The notes under the pieces were generated by a model. It did not search any database. It saw nothing but the letters and a program-made list of their open reading frames with translations, and was not told the DNA's origin. 64,000 nt of DNA, taken from NCBI GenBank assembly GCA_031406155.1, contig JANOGW010000006.1, positions 1 through 64,000 of the forward strand, written 5' to 3'. The translations under genes and the position numbers were made by a program. The stretch is from JACMNW01 sp031406155. Its GTDB lineage: Bacteria > Pseudomonadota > Alphaproteobacteria > Rhodobacterales > Rhodobacteraceae. Shown here one piece after another: positions 35,107-44,133 of the stretch. Numbering within the stretch: the stretch's first letter is position 1; every line of letters begins with the position of its first letter.

Positions 35107-36541
35107 TCTGCCGGTGGTTCTGACGACCGAAGGGCCGCATGGCCCGGTTGTGCATTCCGCCAACCGCACTGCCCGGCTGGCAGGCGTGGTGGAAGGCGCG
35201 CGCATCACCGATATGCGGGCGTTCTGCCCCGATCTGCAGGTCGATTATGCCGATCCCGGGGCCGAGGCCGCGATGCTGGAACGATTGGTGTTCTGGGTGC
35301 GGCGTTGGTGCCCATGGACGGCGGCGGACGGGCCTCGCGCCTTGATCCTTGATACCACCGGGGCCGATCATCTGTGGGGCGGCGAGGCGGCGATGCTGGC
35401 CGAGGTGGAGGCGCAGCTTTCGATCCTCGGGTTTTCCACCCGCCTTGCCGTGGCCCCGACGTATGGCGCGGCCTGGGGCCTTGCGCGGTTCGGTTCGGTG
35501 CGCGCGATCTGCGGTGCTGACAGGCTGGCCCAGCAACTGGCACCTTTGCCGTTGGCCGCTCTGCGGCTTGATCCGGGGACCCTGACGTTGCTGCACCGGC
35601 TTGGCCTGAAGCGCATTATAGATATTGCAGCCTTGCCCCGCCTGTCGTTGGCACGCCGCTTCAATCGGGCAGAACGTGATGCAAACCCGTTGATCCGGCT
35701 GGATCAGGCGATGGGCCGGCTGGCCGAGCCGCCGTCCTGGCCGGGCGAGGTGCCGCAATTTCGCGTTCTTGCCCGGTTGGCTGAACCGATCCAGGACCCC
35801 ACACATATCCTGCCGGGTCTGTGCCGTGATCTGTGTGCGCATCTGGGCCGCGCCGAACAGGGCTGTCGTCGTTTGCGCGTGACCGTGTTTCGTACCGATG
35901 GCGAGGTCAGTCATGTCACCGTCGCCACCGCGATGCCCAGCCGCGATGCGGTGCATTTGCACCGCCTTTTCGAGGGCAAGCTGGACCGCATCAACCCCGG
36001 TTTCGGCTTTGATCTGGTCGCACTTGAGGCGCTGGTGGTGGAACCTCTTGCCGCCGCCCAGATCCGCATCGACGGGGGGGCGGACCCGTCGCTGATGCTG
36101 GCGCACCTGATCGACCGGCTGTCTGCCCGGTTTGGCGCAAAGGCGGTGACCCGGCCCGGCTTGCGTCCCAGTCACATCCCCGAACGGGCCGAGGCGCCCG
36201 ACCATCCGCTGCTGCTGGCCGACCCGCTGCCCAACCGCCCCGACCGCGAACGCCCGATCCGCCTGCTGACCCCGCCCGAGGAAATTCGCGTGCTCTACGC
36301 TGTGCCCGAAGGCCCGCCGGTACAGTTCACCTGGCGCAGGCAGACATACCGCATCATGCGCCATGCCGGGCCGGAACGGATTTCCCCCGAATGGTGGCAT
36401 GACCGCCCCGGCAGCCGGTTGCGCGACTACTTCAAGATCGAAGTGGAAACAGGGCAGCGGTTCTGGATTTTTCGCGAAGGGTTGCATGCCGATGGGCGTG
36501 GCGGCGATCCGCGCTGGTTTGTGCACGGGGCATTCGCCTGA
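35009..36541 (+). CDS. imuB: ImuB, catalytically inactive Y-family polymerase homologue
   Basis: 510 residues from ATG 35009, where the conserved start RRLVSISLPDFPIECWQR begins; upstream codons overlap imuA in another frame. It has the Y-family fold (ALILDTTGADHLWGGEAAML; STRLAVAPTYGAAWGLARFG; LAALRLDPGTLTLLHRLGLK as a helix-hairpin-helix), but ImuB proteins lack the polymerase acidic triad and act as the adaptor between beta clamp and DnaE2. The C-terminus extends to about 36538. Its stop shares one base with the dnaE2 start. Confidence 0.87.
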   Translation: MTGRRLVSISLPDFPIECWQRTREQRGDLLAHDLPVVLTTEGPHGPVVHSANRTARLAGVVEGARITDMRAFCPDLQVDYADPGAEAAMLERLVFWVRRWCPWTAADGPRALILDTTGADHLWGGEAAMLAEVEAQLSILGFSTRLAVAPTYGAAWGLARFGSVRAICGADRLAQQLAPLPLAALRLDPGTLTLLHRLGLKRIIDIAALPRLSLARRFNRAERDANPLIRLDQAMGRLAEPPSWPGEVPQFRVLARLAEPIQDPTHILPGLCRDLCAHLGRAEQGCRRLRVTVFRTDGEVSHVTVATAMPSRDAVHLHRLFEGKLDRINPGFGFDLVALEALVVEPLAAAQIRIDGGADPSLMLAHLIDRLSARFGAKAVTRPGLRPSHIPERAEAPDHPLLLADPLPNRPDRERPIRLLTPPEEIRVLYAVPEGPPVQFTWRRQTYRIMRHAGPERISPEWWHDRPGSRLRDYFKIEVETGQRFWIFREGLHADGRGGDPRWFVHGAFA

Positions 36542-39500
36542 TGCCGCAGAATGACAATCAGCACCCGAGGCGCAGCCTTGCCGATGATGGTTTCACCGCG
36601 AACCCCCGCGCGGTGTTTGTGGAACTGGGGGTTACCAGTTGTTTTTCGTTTCTGCGTGGCGCGTCTGATGCCGTCGATCTGGCTGCGACAGCGGCGGCGC
36701 AAGGCCATGATGCTTTGGGCATCGCTGATCTGAACACCATGGCGGGAGTGGTACGCCTGCATTGCGAGGCGCTGAAGGCTGCCCTGCGCCCGGTCATCGG
36801 TTGCCGGTTGCAGTTGGTGAAGGGCGAGGAATTCCTCGCCTATCCGCGCGACCGCGCCGCTTATGGCCGCCTGTGCATGCTGCTGTCCAAGGGCAAGATG
36901 CGGGATGTAAACGGCGACTGGCAGGCCAAGGGGGCATGCCACATCACGCTGGATGATCTGGCCGCGCATGCGGAGGCCGTGCAACTGATCGCCATCCCGC
37001 CTGCGGACATCGCCCCCTTCGCCGCCGGCTTGCACCGCCTGACCCGCGCCCTGCCGACGCTGCGCCACATCGCGGCAAGCTACCTTTATCGCGGCGATGA
37101 CAGGGCCCGGATCAACCGGTTGGACCGGCTGGCGCGCCAGCATGGCCTGTCGATCCTGGCCACCAACGACGTGCATTACCACGCCCCCGACCGCCGCCCC
37201 TTGCAAGATGTGATGACGTGCATCCTGCACAAGGCCACGATCACCAAAGCGGGTTTTCTGCTGGAGGCCAATGCCGAACGGCACCTGAAATCGCCTGCGC
37301 AGATGGTCCGGCTTTTCGCCGCATGGCCGCATGCGATCGCCGCCACGCGCGCTGTGGCCGATGCCTGCACCTTTGATCTGCGCGAACTGTCCTATGAATA
37401 TCCGCAGGAAACCATTCCACCGGGCAAAACCCCGCAAAGCCATTTGGAGGATCTGACCTGGGCCGGTGCCGCATGGCGCTATCCGGACGGGTTGCCCACA
37501 AAGACCCGCGCGGTTCTGCTGAAGGAACTGGCGATGATCGCCAAGCTGGACATCGCCCAGTATTTCCTGACCGTGCATGACATCATCCAGTTTGCCCGGC
37601 ATCAGGTAACGCCGCCGATCCTGTGTCAGGGGCGCGGGTCGGCGGCCAATTCGGCCGTGTGCTACGTGCTGGGGATCACCGCGGTTGACCCGGCAAAACA
37701 CGACCTGTTGTTCGAACGCTTCATCAGCGAGGAACGGAAAGAACCCCCCGATATCGACGTCGATTTCGAACATGAACGCCGCGAAGAGGTGATCCAGCAT
37801 ATCTATGCCAAATATGGCCGCCACCGCGCAGGGCTTTGTGCCACGGTGATCCACTACCGCCCCCGCATGGCGATCCGTGAGGTGGGCAAGGTGATGGGGC
37901 TGTCCGAAGATGTGACCTCGGCGCTGGCGAAAACCATCTGGGGCAGTTGGGGCCGCGATGTGGGGGCGAAAGAGGCTTCCGAGGCGAGGCTTGACCTGAC
38001 CGATCCGCTGATGGCGCGCACTATCAAGTTGGCCGGTCAGATGATCGGCATGCCGCGCCATCTGTCGCAGCATGTCGGCGGCTTCATCCTGACCGAGACG
38101 CCGCTGACCCAGACTGTGCCCATCGGCAACGGTGCCATGCGCGATCGCAGTTTCATCGAATGGGACAAGGACGATATCGACGCCTTGCGCATCCTGAAGG
38201 TCGATGTTCTGGCGCTTGGCATGCTGACCTGCATCCGCAAAGCCTTCGATCTGATTGAGGCGCATCACGGGCAGCGGTTCGATCTTGCCACCGTGCCAAA
38301 GGAGGACCCTGCGGTTTATGACATGCTGTGCAAGGGCGACAGTGTGGGCACCTTTCAGGTGGAAAGCCGGGCGCAGATGAACATGCTGCCCCGCCTGAAG
38401 CCGCGCGCATTCTATGATCTGGTCATTCAGGTGGCCATTGTGCGGCCCGGCCCCATTCAGGGCGACATGGTGCATCCCTATCTGCGGCGGCGCAGCGGGA
38501 AAGAGGCGGTCGTCTACCCGTCGCCCGGCCCGGACCATGACCCGGACGAGTTGAAAAAGATCCTTGGCCGCACGCTGGGTGTGCCGATCTTTCAGGAACA
38601 GGCGATGAAGATCGCCATTGATGCCGCCAAGTTCAGCCCGGCCGAGGCGAATGAATTGCGCAAGGCGATGGCCACCTTCCGTTCGCGCGGCACCATCGAA
38701 AAGCTGCAGACCAAGATGGTGGGCCGGATGATCGACCGGGGCTATGACGCCGACTTTGCGCAGCGCTGCTTTGACCAGATCAAGGGGTTCGGTGAATACG
38801 GCTTTCCCGAAAGCCATGCCGCCAGCTTTGCGCTGCTGGTCTATATCTCGTCCTGGATCAAGCGGCATTACCCGGATGTGTTCTGCGCGGCCCTGCTGAA
38901 TTCGCAACCGATGGGGTTTTATGCCCCCGCCCAGATCGTGCGGGATGCACGCGAACATGGCGTCGCGGTGCAGGCACCGGATGTGAACTACAGCGACTGG
39001 GACAATACGCTGGAGCCTGTCGGGGCGGCCTTTGCCGTGCGGCTTGGCCTGCGGCAGGTTGACGGCATGGTGCAGGCCATGGCGCAGCGGCTGATCGCCG
39101 CCCGGGATGCGCCTTATGCCGATCTGCAAGACGTGAAGACGCGTGCAAGGCTGGACGCGGGCACGATGCGCAGGCTGGCCGCTGCCGATGCGTTCCGGTC
39201 CGTGGCGCTGGACCGCCGGCAGGCGCTTTGGGATGCGCGGGCGCTGAAGGATGCGCCCGATCTGCCGCTGTTTTTGCAGACCCGCGACGAGGGGCAAGAG
39301 ATGCAGGTCGCTTTGCCGCAGATGCCCGTCTGCGAACATGTCGTGGCCGACTACCAGACGCTGCGTCTGTCGCTTAAGGCGCATCCGATGGCGTTCCTGC
39401 GCAAAAGCATGGCGCGTCAGGGCTATGCCGCCGCTGCCGATCTGACGCACCTGCGCAACCGCCAGCAGGTCTTGCTGGCCGGGATCGTGCTGATCCGCCA

Positions 39501-39840
39501 GCGCCCCGGCAGTGCCAAGGGCGTCTGTTTCATCACGCTGGAGGATGAAACCGGCGTTGCCAATCTGGTGGTCTGGCCATCGGTGTTTGAGGCGTACCGG
39601 AAAGTCATCATGCGCGCGCGGCTGATCGATGTGCAGGGTATTCTGCAGCGTGACGCCGATGTCATTCACGTTGTGGCAACCCGTCTGACCGATCGCAGCG
39701 ACGCGCTGGACCGGTTGTCAAACGATCCGATGGAGGTGCCCCTTGCCCGCGCGGACGAGGTGCGCAAGCCGGTTCCGAACGGAACACATCGCCACCCCCG
39801 CGATGTGCGCGTCATCCCGAAATCGCGCGATTTTCATTGA
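36541..39840 (+). CDS. dnaE2: Error-prone DNA polymerase DnaE2
   Basis: 1099 residues, a normal length for DnaE2. Order of domains: PHP domain (VELGVTSCFSFLRGASDAVD start), polymerase core with catalytic acids in PPDIDVDFEHERREEV, fingers/thumb (GFPESHAASFALLVYISSWI), and a C-terminal OB fold (AGIVLIRQRPGSAKGVCFIT). It replicates past lesions with ImuA/ImuB during the SOS response and causes damage-induced mutations. Third gene of the LexA-controlled operon. Confidence 0.94.
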   Translation: MPQNDNQHPRRSLADDGFTANPRAVFVELGVTSCFSFLRGASDAVDLAATAAAQGHDALGIADLNTMAGVVRLHCEALKAALRPVIGCRLQLVKGEEFLAYPRDRAAYGRLCMLLSKGKMRDVNGDWQAKGACHITLDDLAAHAEAVQLIAIPPADIAPFAAGLHRLTRALPTLRHIAASYLYRGDDRARINRLDRLARQHGLSILATNDVHYHAPDRRPLQDVMTCILHKATITKAGFLLEANAERHLKSPAQMVRLFAAWPHAIAATRAVADACTFDLRELSYEYPQETIPPGKTPQSHLEDLTWAGAAWRYPDGLPTKTRAVLLKELAMIAKLDIAQYFLTVHDIIQFARHQVTPPILCQGRGSAANSAVCYVLGITAVDPAKHDLLFERFISEERKEPPDIDVDFEHERREEVIQHIYAKYGRHRAGLCATVIHYRPRMAIREVGKVMGLSEDVTSALAKTIWGSWGRDVGAKEASEARLDLTDPLMARTIKLAGQMIGMPRHLSQHVGGFILTETPLTQTVPIGNGAMRDRSFIEWDKDDIDALRILKVDVLALGMLTCIRKAFDLIEAHHGQRFDLATVPKEDPAVYDMLCKGDSVGTFQVESRAQMNMLPRLKPRAFYDLVIQVAIVRPGPIQGDMVHPYLRRRSGKEAVVYPSPGPDHDPDELKKILGRTLGVPIFQEQAMKIAIDAAKFSPAEANELRKAMATFRSRGTIEKLQTKMVGRMIDRGYDADFAQRCFDQIKGFGEYGFPESHAASFALLVYISSWIKRHYPDVFCAALLNSQPMGFYAPAQIVRDAREHGVAVQAPDVNYSDWDNTLEPVGAAFAVRLGLRQVDGMVQAMAQRLIAARDAPYADLQDVKTRARLDAGTMRRLAAADAFRSVALDRRQALWDARALKDAPDLPLFLQTRDEGQEMQVALPQMPVCEHVVADYQTLRLSLKAHPMAFLRKSMARQGYAAAADLTHLRNRQQVLLAGIVLIRQRPGSAKGVCFITLEDETGVANLVVWPSVFEAYRKVIMRARLIDVQGILQRDADVIHVVATRLTDRSDALDRLSNDPMEVPLARADEVRKPVPNGTHRHPRDVRVIPKSRDFH

Positions 39841-39885
39841 CGCGGCCGCGCCAGGGACGGCTCAATGGCATCCGCACCATATTGT

Positions 39886-39991
39886 CAGAGCGTGATGAGG
39901 AAAAGTGGGAACCGGTTTTCCTCAACAATCACGCGACCGCTTAGCAACGAGAACGGGATGATGTTTCCTTCAAACATCATCCTGCTCTGGC
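39886..39991 (-). repeat. Dispersed intergenic repeat, copy B (~105 bp)
   Basis: Reverse-complement partner of copy A at 12184-12290. Two hairpins are perfect here: GATGTTT-CCTTC-AAACATC (39959-39977) and GAGGAAAA...TTTTCCTC (about 39897-39923) around the GTGGGAACCGG loop. It lies in the 188-bp gap between dnaE2 and the amidohydrolase and contains no convincing frame. Copy B is better conserved in its dyads than A. Confidence 0.72.
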
Positions 39992-40028
39992 CGAACCGAT
40001 TGTACCGAAAACAAACAGGGGGACGATC

Positions 40029-40868
40029 TTGCAGCTTATCGACACGCATCAGCATCTGATCTACCGCGACACGATCGGCTACGCATGGACCAAGGGCGTG
40101 CCGGCGCTTTCGAACGGTGATTTCACGCTGCAAGACTATGTGGCGCTGACGCAAGGGCTGGGCGTGACGGGAACGGTTTTCATGGAAACCGGGGTCGATG
40201 ATGCCGATTATCAAACTGAAGCACGACTGGTGGCAGGCTTCGTGGGCAGCCATGGCATGCTGGGCCAGATCGCGTCGTGCCGGCCCGAGGATGACACCGG
40301 GTTCGAGGCGTGGCTGGAGGATTGCGGCACTCTGCATGTGGTGGGATTTCGCCGCATTCTGCACGAGATTTCGGATGATCTGTCGCAAACCCCGACATTC
40401 CGGCGCAATCTGGCACGGATCGGCGCGTTGGGGCTGCCGTTCGACATGTGTTTTCTGGCGCGGCAATTGCCCATTGCAAAAGCCTTGGCTTCGGCATGTG
40501 ACGATCAGGTTCTGGTGCTGGATCATTGCGGGGTGCCTGACATCGCGGGCATGGCGTTTGACGATTGGGCTGCAGGGATATCGGCGATTGCCGGACTGCC
40601 ACATGTGGTTTGCAAGCTGTCCGGCATCAGCCGGTATTGCGCCCCCGGAACCGCATCGGTCCCACTCATGCAGCCCTGGGTCGATCACATGATCGAAAGT
40701 TTTGGTCCTGACCGCGTGCTGTGGGGAAGTGACTGGCCGGTCGTCAACCTTGGTGCAGGCTTGCCTGCGTGGATCACGATGACGCGGGCGTTGCTGGCGG
40801 GGTTATCGACGGCGGACCAAGCAGCCATCGGTCAGGGAACCGCGCGCCGGGTCTACCGGCTGGGGTGA
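40029..40868 (+). CDS. Amidohydrolase-2 family metal-dependent hydrolase
   Basis: 279 residues from TTG 40029, preceded by GGGGGA; no ATG lies before the first metal motif. The TIM barrel shows IDTHQHLI (metal His-x-His), VLDHCGVP, and the catalytic Asp in LWGSDWPVVNLG. Members hydrolyse lactones such as L-fuconolactone or 2-pyrone-4,6-dicarboxylate. It stands alone between dnaE2 and a convergent DUF4202 gene, with no gap to the latter. The proposed lactonase role is a family-level guess. Confidence 0.8.
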   Translation: MQLIDTHQHLIYRDTIGYAWTKGVPALSNGDFTLQDYVALTQGLGVTGTVFMETGVDDADYQTEARLVAGFVGSHGMLGQIASCRPEDDTGFEAWLEDCGTLHVVGFRRILHEISDDLSQTPTFRRNLARIGALGLPFDMCFLARQLPIAKALASACDDQVLVLDHCGVPDIAGMAFDDWAAGISAIAGLPHVVCKLSGISRYCAPGTASVPLMQPWVDHMIESFGPDRVLWGSDWPVVNLGAGLPAWITMTRALLAGLSTADQAAIGQGTARRVYRLG

Positions 40869-41432
40869 TCAGTCACAAAAGAGTGCAGCAAAAGGTTGCG
40901 GCAGGGCGAATTCGGCCAGTGCCTTTTCGCGGCCTTCGGCCGACATTTTGCGGGCGGTTTTTTCAACGATTTTTAGCAAGTGGTCCGGGTCTTTGCCGAT
41001 GGCAAAATCGGCAAAGTAATGGCGCAGGAAGGTAAAGCAGATCACGTCTTCCAGGGCTTGCACATGCAGATCGCGTTTGATGCCTTCTTTGCGCAACAAG
41101 ACGCCAACGCGATCGGCATCCGCATCGGAATATCCGGCATCGCGCATGATCTGGCCGACGCGGGCGGCATGCCGGCGGGCCTGTTCACGCCGCCAGTTCA
41201 GATACCCCTCGCGACCATCAGGATAGTCCGTACGGGGCAGCAGCCAGCGTTCGATATGCTGGCCGCGTGCTGCAATCTGCAAGATGTCGGGGGCATCGGG
41301 GAATAGCTTTTCGACCTCGGCTGTCATCCGTTGACCGTATAGCAAGGCTACGGGCTGGCCATCAAACAGCGTCGGGTCGGCGGCGTTGGCGGCGTCTATG
41401 GCGGCAAAGACATGAATGAGGCGTTTTGGCAT
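40869..41432 (-). CDS. DUF4202-domain protein
   Basis: 187 residues from ATG 41432 (GAAGG nine bases upstream). Features: RLIHVFAAIDAAN, ARGQHIERWLLPRTDYPDGR with a His, and RHAARVGQIMRDAGYSDADA; the repeated His-containing helices suggest an HD-like hydrolase fold, which is my inference. Function unknown in the family. It sits downstream of iolB on the same strand after 56 bp, so it may be read with the inositol genes. Confidence 0.72.
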   Translation of the reverse strand: MPKRLIHVFAAIDAANAADPTLFDGQPVALLYGQRMTAEVEKLFPDAPDILQIAARGQHIERWLLPRTDYPDGREGYLNWRREQARRHAARVGQIMRDAGYSDADADRVGVLLRKEGIKRDLHVQALEDVICFTFLRHYFADFAIGKDPDHLLKIVEKTARKMSAEGREKALAEFALPQPFAALFCD

Positions 41433-41488
41433 GCGGGGCATCCTTCGCCTGCGGGCACGAACCAGTGTCGGCGCGTGCCGACCCGCTG

Positions 41489-42298
41489 TCAAGCAGGCGG
41501 GTTTTCCGATATCCACGCGTGATCGGGGTGGGCGATGAACCGCCATTTGCGCAGGGGGCCCGCCATGACGTTCAGGTAGTACATCTCGTACCCGTAGGGC
41601 GCACCAACCGGGTGATGGCCGCGCGGTACCAGCACAACATCGCCGTCGGATACTGCCATGGTTTCATCAAGGCTGCTGTCTTCGGTGAAGACGCGCTGGA
41701 TGCCGTAGCCTTGGGCGGGGTTCAGGCGGTGGTAGTAGGTTTCTTCCAGATAGGTGCTGGCAGGGTAATCATCGACGTCATGGCGATGTGGCGGATACGA
41801 CGACCAATGGCCCTGCGGGGTGAACACCTCGGTCACCAGCAGACTATCGGCGACATCACGGCCTTCCATGGCGATGTTGTTGATATGGCGCAGATTGGTG
41901 CCGGTGCCGCGCGGTTCCAGCGTGATGCCTTCGGGGCCGATGCGTCGGGCAGGATGATTGCCTTTGCCGGGGGCCAAGCAGACGGCGAGGGTGCAATCGG
42001 TGGTGGCGGCGGCGTGCCAGTCTGAACCGGGGGGCAGGTACAGGCAATGCGGCGGCGTTTTCTCGAACACCGACATGCGGTCGCCCAGTTCGCCCCAGTT
42101 TTGGGTGGCACCGGTTATGTTGGCGCGGCCTTCGACGAGGACAAGGATTGCCTCGTCGGTGCCGGTGGCTGCGTTAGCGGTATCACCCTTGGCGAGGCGA
42201 TAGAGGCGGAAGCCGACGTAGGACCAGCCGGCGTTTTCGGGCGTGACGTGGTGAACCAAGTCTTTGGTGCCAGTGGGTTTGCGGTGGATGTTGGTCAA
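41489..42298 (-). CDS. iolB: 5-deoxy-glucuronate isomerase IolB
   Basis: 269 residues from a TTG at 42298, 17 bp after the iolD stop, with CGGGGG upstream; no ATG fits. It has a double cupin fold with metal-binding HSx-type residues: WSSYPPHRHDVDDYP, YLEETYYHRLNPAQGYGIQR and VPRGHHPVGAPYGYEMYY. It isomerises 5-deoxy-D-glucuronate to 2-deoxy-5-keto-gluconate in myo-inositol breakdown. Third enzyme of the iolC-iolD-iolB run; its start codon may limit its expression. Confidence 0.9.
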   Translation of the reverse strand: MTNIHRKPTGTKDLVHHVTPENAGWSYVGFRLYRLAKGDTANAATGTDEAILVLVEGRANITGATQNWGELGDRMSVFEKTPPHCLYLPPGSDWHAAATTDCTLAVCLAPGKGNHPARRIGPEGITLEPRGTGTNLRHINNIAMEGRDVADSLLVTEVFTPQGHWSSYPPHRHDVDDYPASTYLEETYYHRLNPAQGYGIQRVFTEDSSLDETMAVSDGDVVLVPRGHHPVGAPYGYEMYYLNVMAGPLRKWRFIAHPDHAWISENPPA

Positions 42299-42315
42299 TG
42301 TTTTGCCCCCGCCGG

Positions 42316-44133
42316 TTATGGTTTTGGCCGGGCTTCGTATTTGGCCCGGGCTGCGCGAACCTCGGGGCGGGTGGAAACCTCGGGCACCGCCACATCCCAC
42401 CAGGTGCCGCCATACGGTGTAGAGGGGTAGGGATCGGTGTCGATGACCACAACGAATGGCCCCGGCGCGGTTTTGGCTTGAGCAAGGGCGGCTTCCAGTT
42501 CGGCGACGGAGCCTGCTTTGACCGCCGTTGCCCCCATGGATGCGGCGTGGGCGCGGAAGTCTATGGCGGGCGGGTTGACGTGGTGGGTGTCTTTCAGCAG
42601 GTTGTTGAATTCGGCCCCGCCGGTGTGCTTTTGCAGGCGGTTGATGCAGCCAAAGCCACGGTTGTCGGTGATCACGAGGGTGATCTTGATACCCATCATG
42701 CAAGCCGTTGCAAGCTCAGAGTTCGCCATCATATAGCTGCCGTCGCCCAGCATGCAGACGACATCGCGATTGGGTTGGGCCATCTTGATGCCGATGGCCC
42801 CGGCAATCTCGTAGCCCATGCAGCTGAAGCCGTATTCCATGTGGTAGGACATGGGCCGGGTGGCTTTCCACAGCTTGTGTAGCTCGCCGGGCATGGTGCC
42901 TGCCGCAGACATGATCACCGTGTCGGGGCCGGCGCTGCGTTGGACGGCACCGACGATTTGCATGTCGGTGGGCAGCGCGTTGCTGTCTTTGGGGATGTCG
43001 GTCAGAGGGTCGACTTGTGCAAACCAGTCGGCTTTGAGTTTGGCGGCGGTGTGGGCGAAGGTTATGCCATCAAGCTTGCGCGTGAGTGCCTCCAGCCCCA
43101 CGCGGGCGTCGGCGCAGAGGGGTTCGGCACCGTGTTTCATCGCGTCATAGGCGGCGACGTTCAGGCTGATCAGTTTGCGGCCCGGATGGGCGAAGAGCGA
43201 CCATGAGCCGGTGGTGAAATCCTGAAACCGGGTGCCGACGCCGATGATCACATCGGCATTGGCGCAGACAGTGTTGGCGCTGGAGGCACCGGTGACACCG
43301 ATGGGGCCGAGGTTCATCGGGTGATCCCATGGCAGCGATGATTTGCCGGCTTGGGTTTCGACCACGGGGATTTGCAGCGTGGTGGCGAAGGTGTTGAGTG
43401 CGTCAGTCGCGAACGCGTAATGTACGCCGCCACCGGCGACGATGACCGGTTTTTTCGCGGCCGCGATGATTGCGGCAATCGCGTCCAGTTCCACCGGATC
43501 GGGCTGCATGCGGCGCAGACGCCAGATGCGGGGCTCGAAGAAACTGACAGGATAATCAAAGGCTTCGGCCTGAACATCCTGACAGAACGAAAGCGTCACC
43601 GGGCCGCAATCGGCTGGATCGGTCATGGTGCGCATGGCGCGGGGCAGGGCGGTCAGCAGATGTTCTGGCCGCGTGATGCGATCAAAATAGCGGCTGACGG
43701 GGCGGAAGCAATCATTGGCGCTGATGGTGCCATCACCAAAATCCTCGACCTGTTGCAACACCGGATCGGGGCTGCGGTTGGCGAAGGCGTCGCCGGGTAC
43801 GAACAGTACCGGAATGCGGTTTACGTGCGCCACGCCAGCCGCCGTAACCATGTTCAGCGCGCCGGGGCCGATGGAAGAGGTGACCATCATCGCATGGGCG
43901 CGGCCCAGTTGTTTGGCATAGGCGATGGCGGCATGCGCCATGGTCTGTTCGTTCTGGCCGCGGTAGGTCGGGAAGGTGCCCTGCGCGCCGTGCAAAGCCT
44001 CGCCCAAGCCCGCCACATTGCCGTGACCGAAGATGCCCCAGCATCCGGCAAGGAAGGGCTGGCCATCCTCGGCCATCTGGACGCTTAGGTAGCGGATCAT
44101 GGCTTGGGCGGCAGTCAGGCGGATGGTGGTCAT
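42316..44133 (-). CDS. iolD: 3D-trihydroxycyclohexane-1,2-dione hydrolase IolD
   Basis: 605 residues, TPP-dependent. N-terminal LAGCWGIFGHGNVAGLGEAL with the catalytic-Glu region in YRGQNEQTMAHAAIAYAK, and C-terminal cofactor motif LGDGSYMMANSELATACMM to NRGFGCINRLQ. It opens the ring of the inositol-derived diketone. ATG 44133 overlaps the iolC stop by 4 bp. iolE, which makes its substrate, is not between iolD and iolB nor elsewhere in the window. Confidence 0.93.
   Translation of the reverse strand: MTTIRLTAAQAMIRYLSVQMAEDGQPFLAGCWGIFGHGNVAGLGEALHGAQGTFPTYRGQNEQTMAHAAIAYAKQLGRAHAMMVTSSIGPGALNMVTAAGVAHVNRIPVLFVPGDAFANRSPDPVLQQVEDFGDGTISANDCFRPVSRYFDRITRPEHLLTALPRAMRTMTDPADCGPVTLSFCQDVQAEAFDYPVSFFEPRIWRLRRMQPDPVELDAIAAIIAAAKKPVIVAGGGVHYAFATDALNTFATTLQIPVVETQAGKSSLPWDHPMNLGPIGVTGASSANTVCANADVIIGVGTRFQDFTTGSWSLFAHPGRKLISLNVAAYDAMKHGAEPLCADARVGLEALTRKLDGITFAHTAAKLKADWFAQVDPLTDIPKDSNALPTDMQIVGAVQRSAGPDTVIMSAAGTMPGELHKLWKATRPMSYHMEYGFSCMGYEIAGAIGIKMAQPNRDVVCMLGDGSYMMANSELATACMMGIKITLVITDNRGFGCINRLQKHTGGAEFNNLLKDTHHVNPPAIDFRAHAASMGATAVKAGSVAELEAALAQAKTAPGPFVVVIDTDPYPSTPYGGTWWDVAVPEVSTRPEVRAARAKYEARPKP

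Noticed and set aside
36427..39669. Very long minus-strand open frame (1080 codons) opposite dnaE2
   Set aside because: It is antisense to a clearly conserved polymerase gene, has His/Gln/Arg-rich composition typical of reversed high-GC coding DNA, and shows no domain. The same applies to long opposite-strand frames at 30706-32088, 34781-36526, 25227-26222 and 17027-18151.
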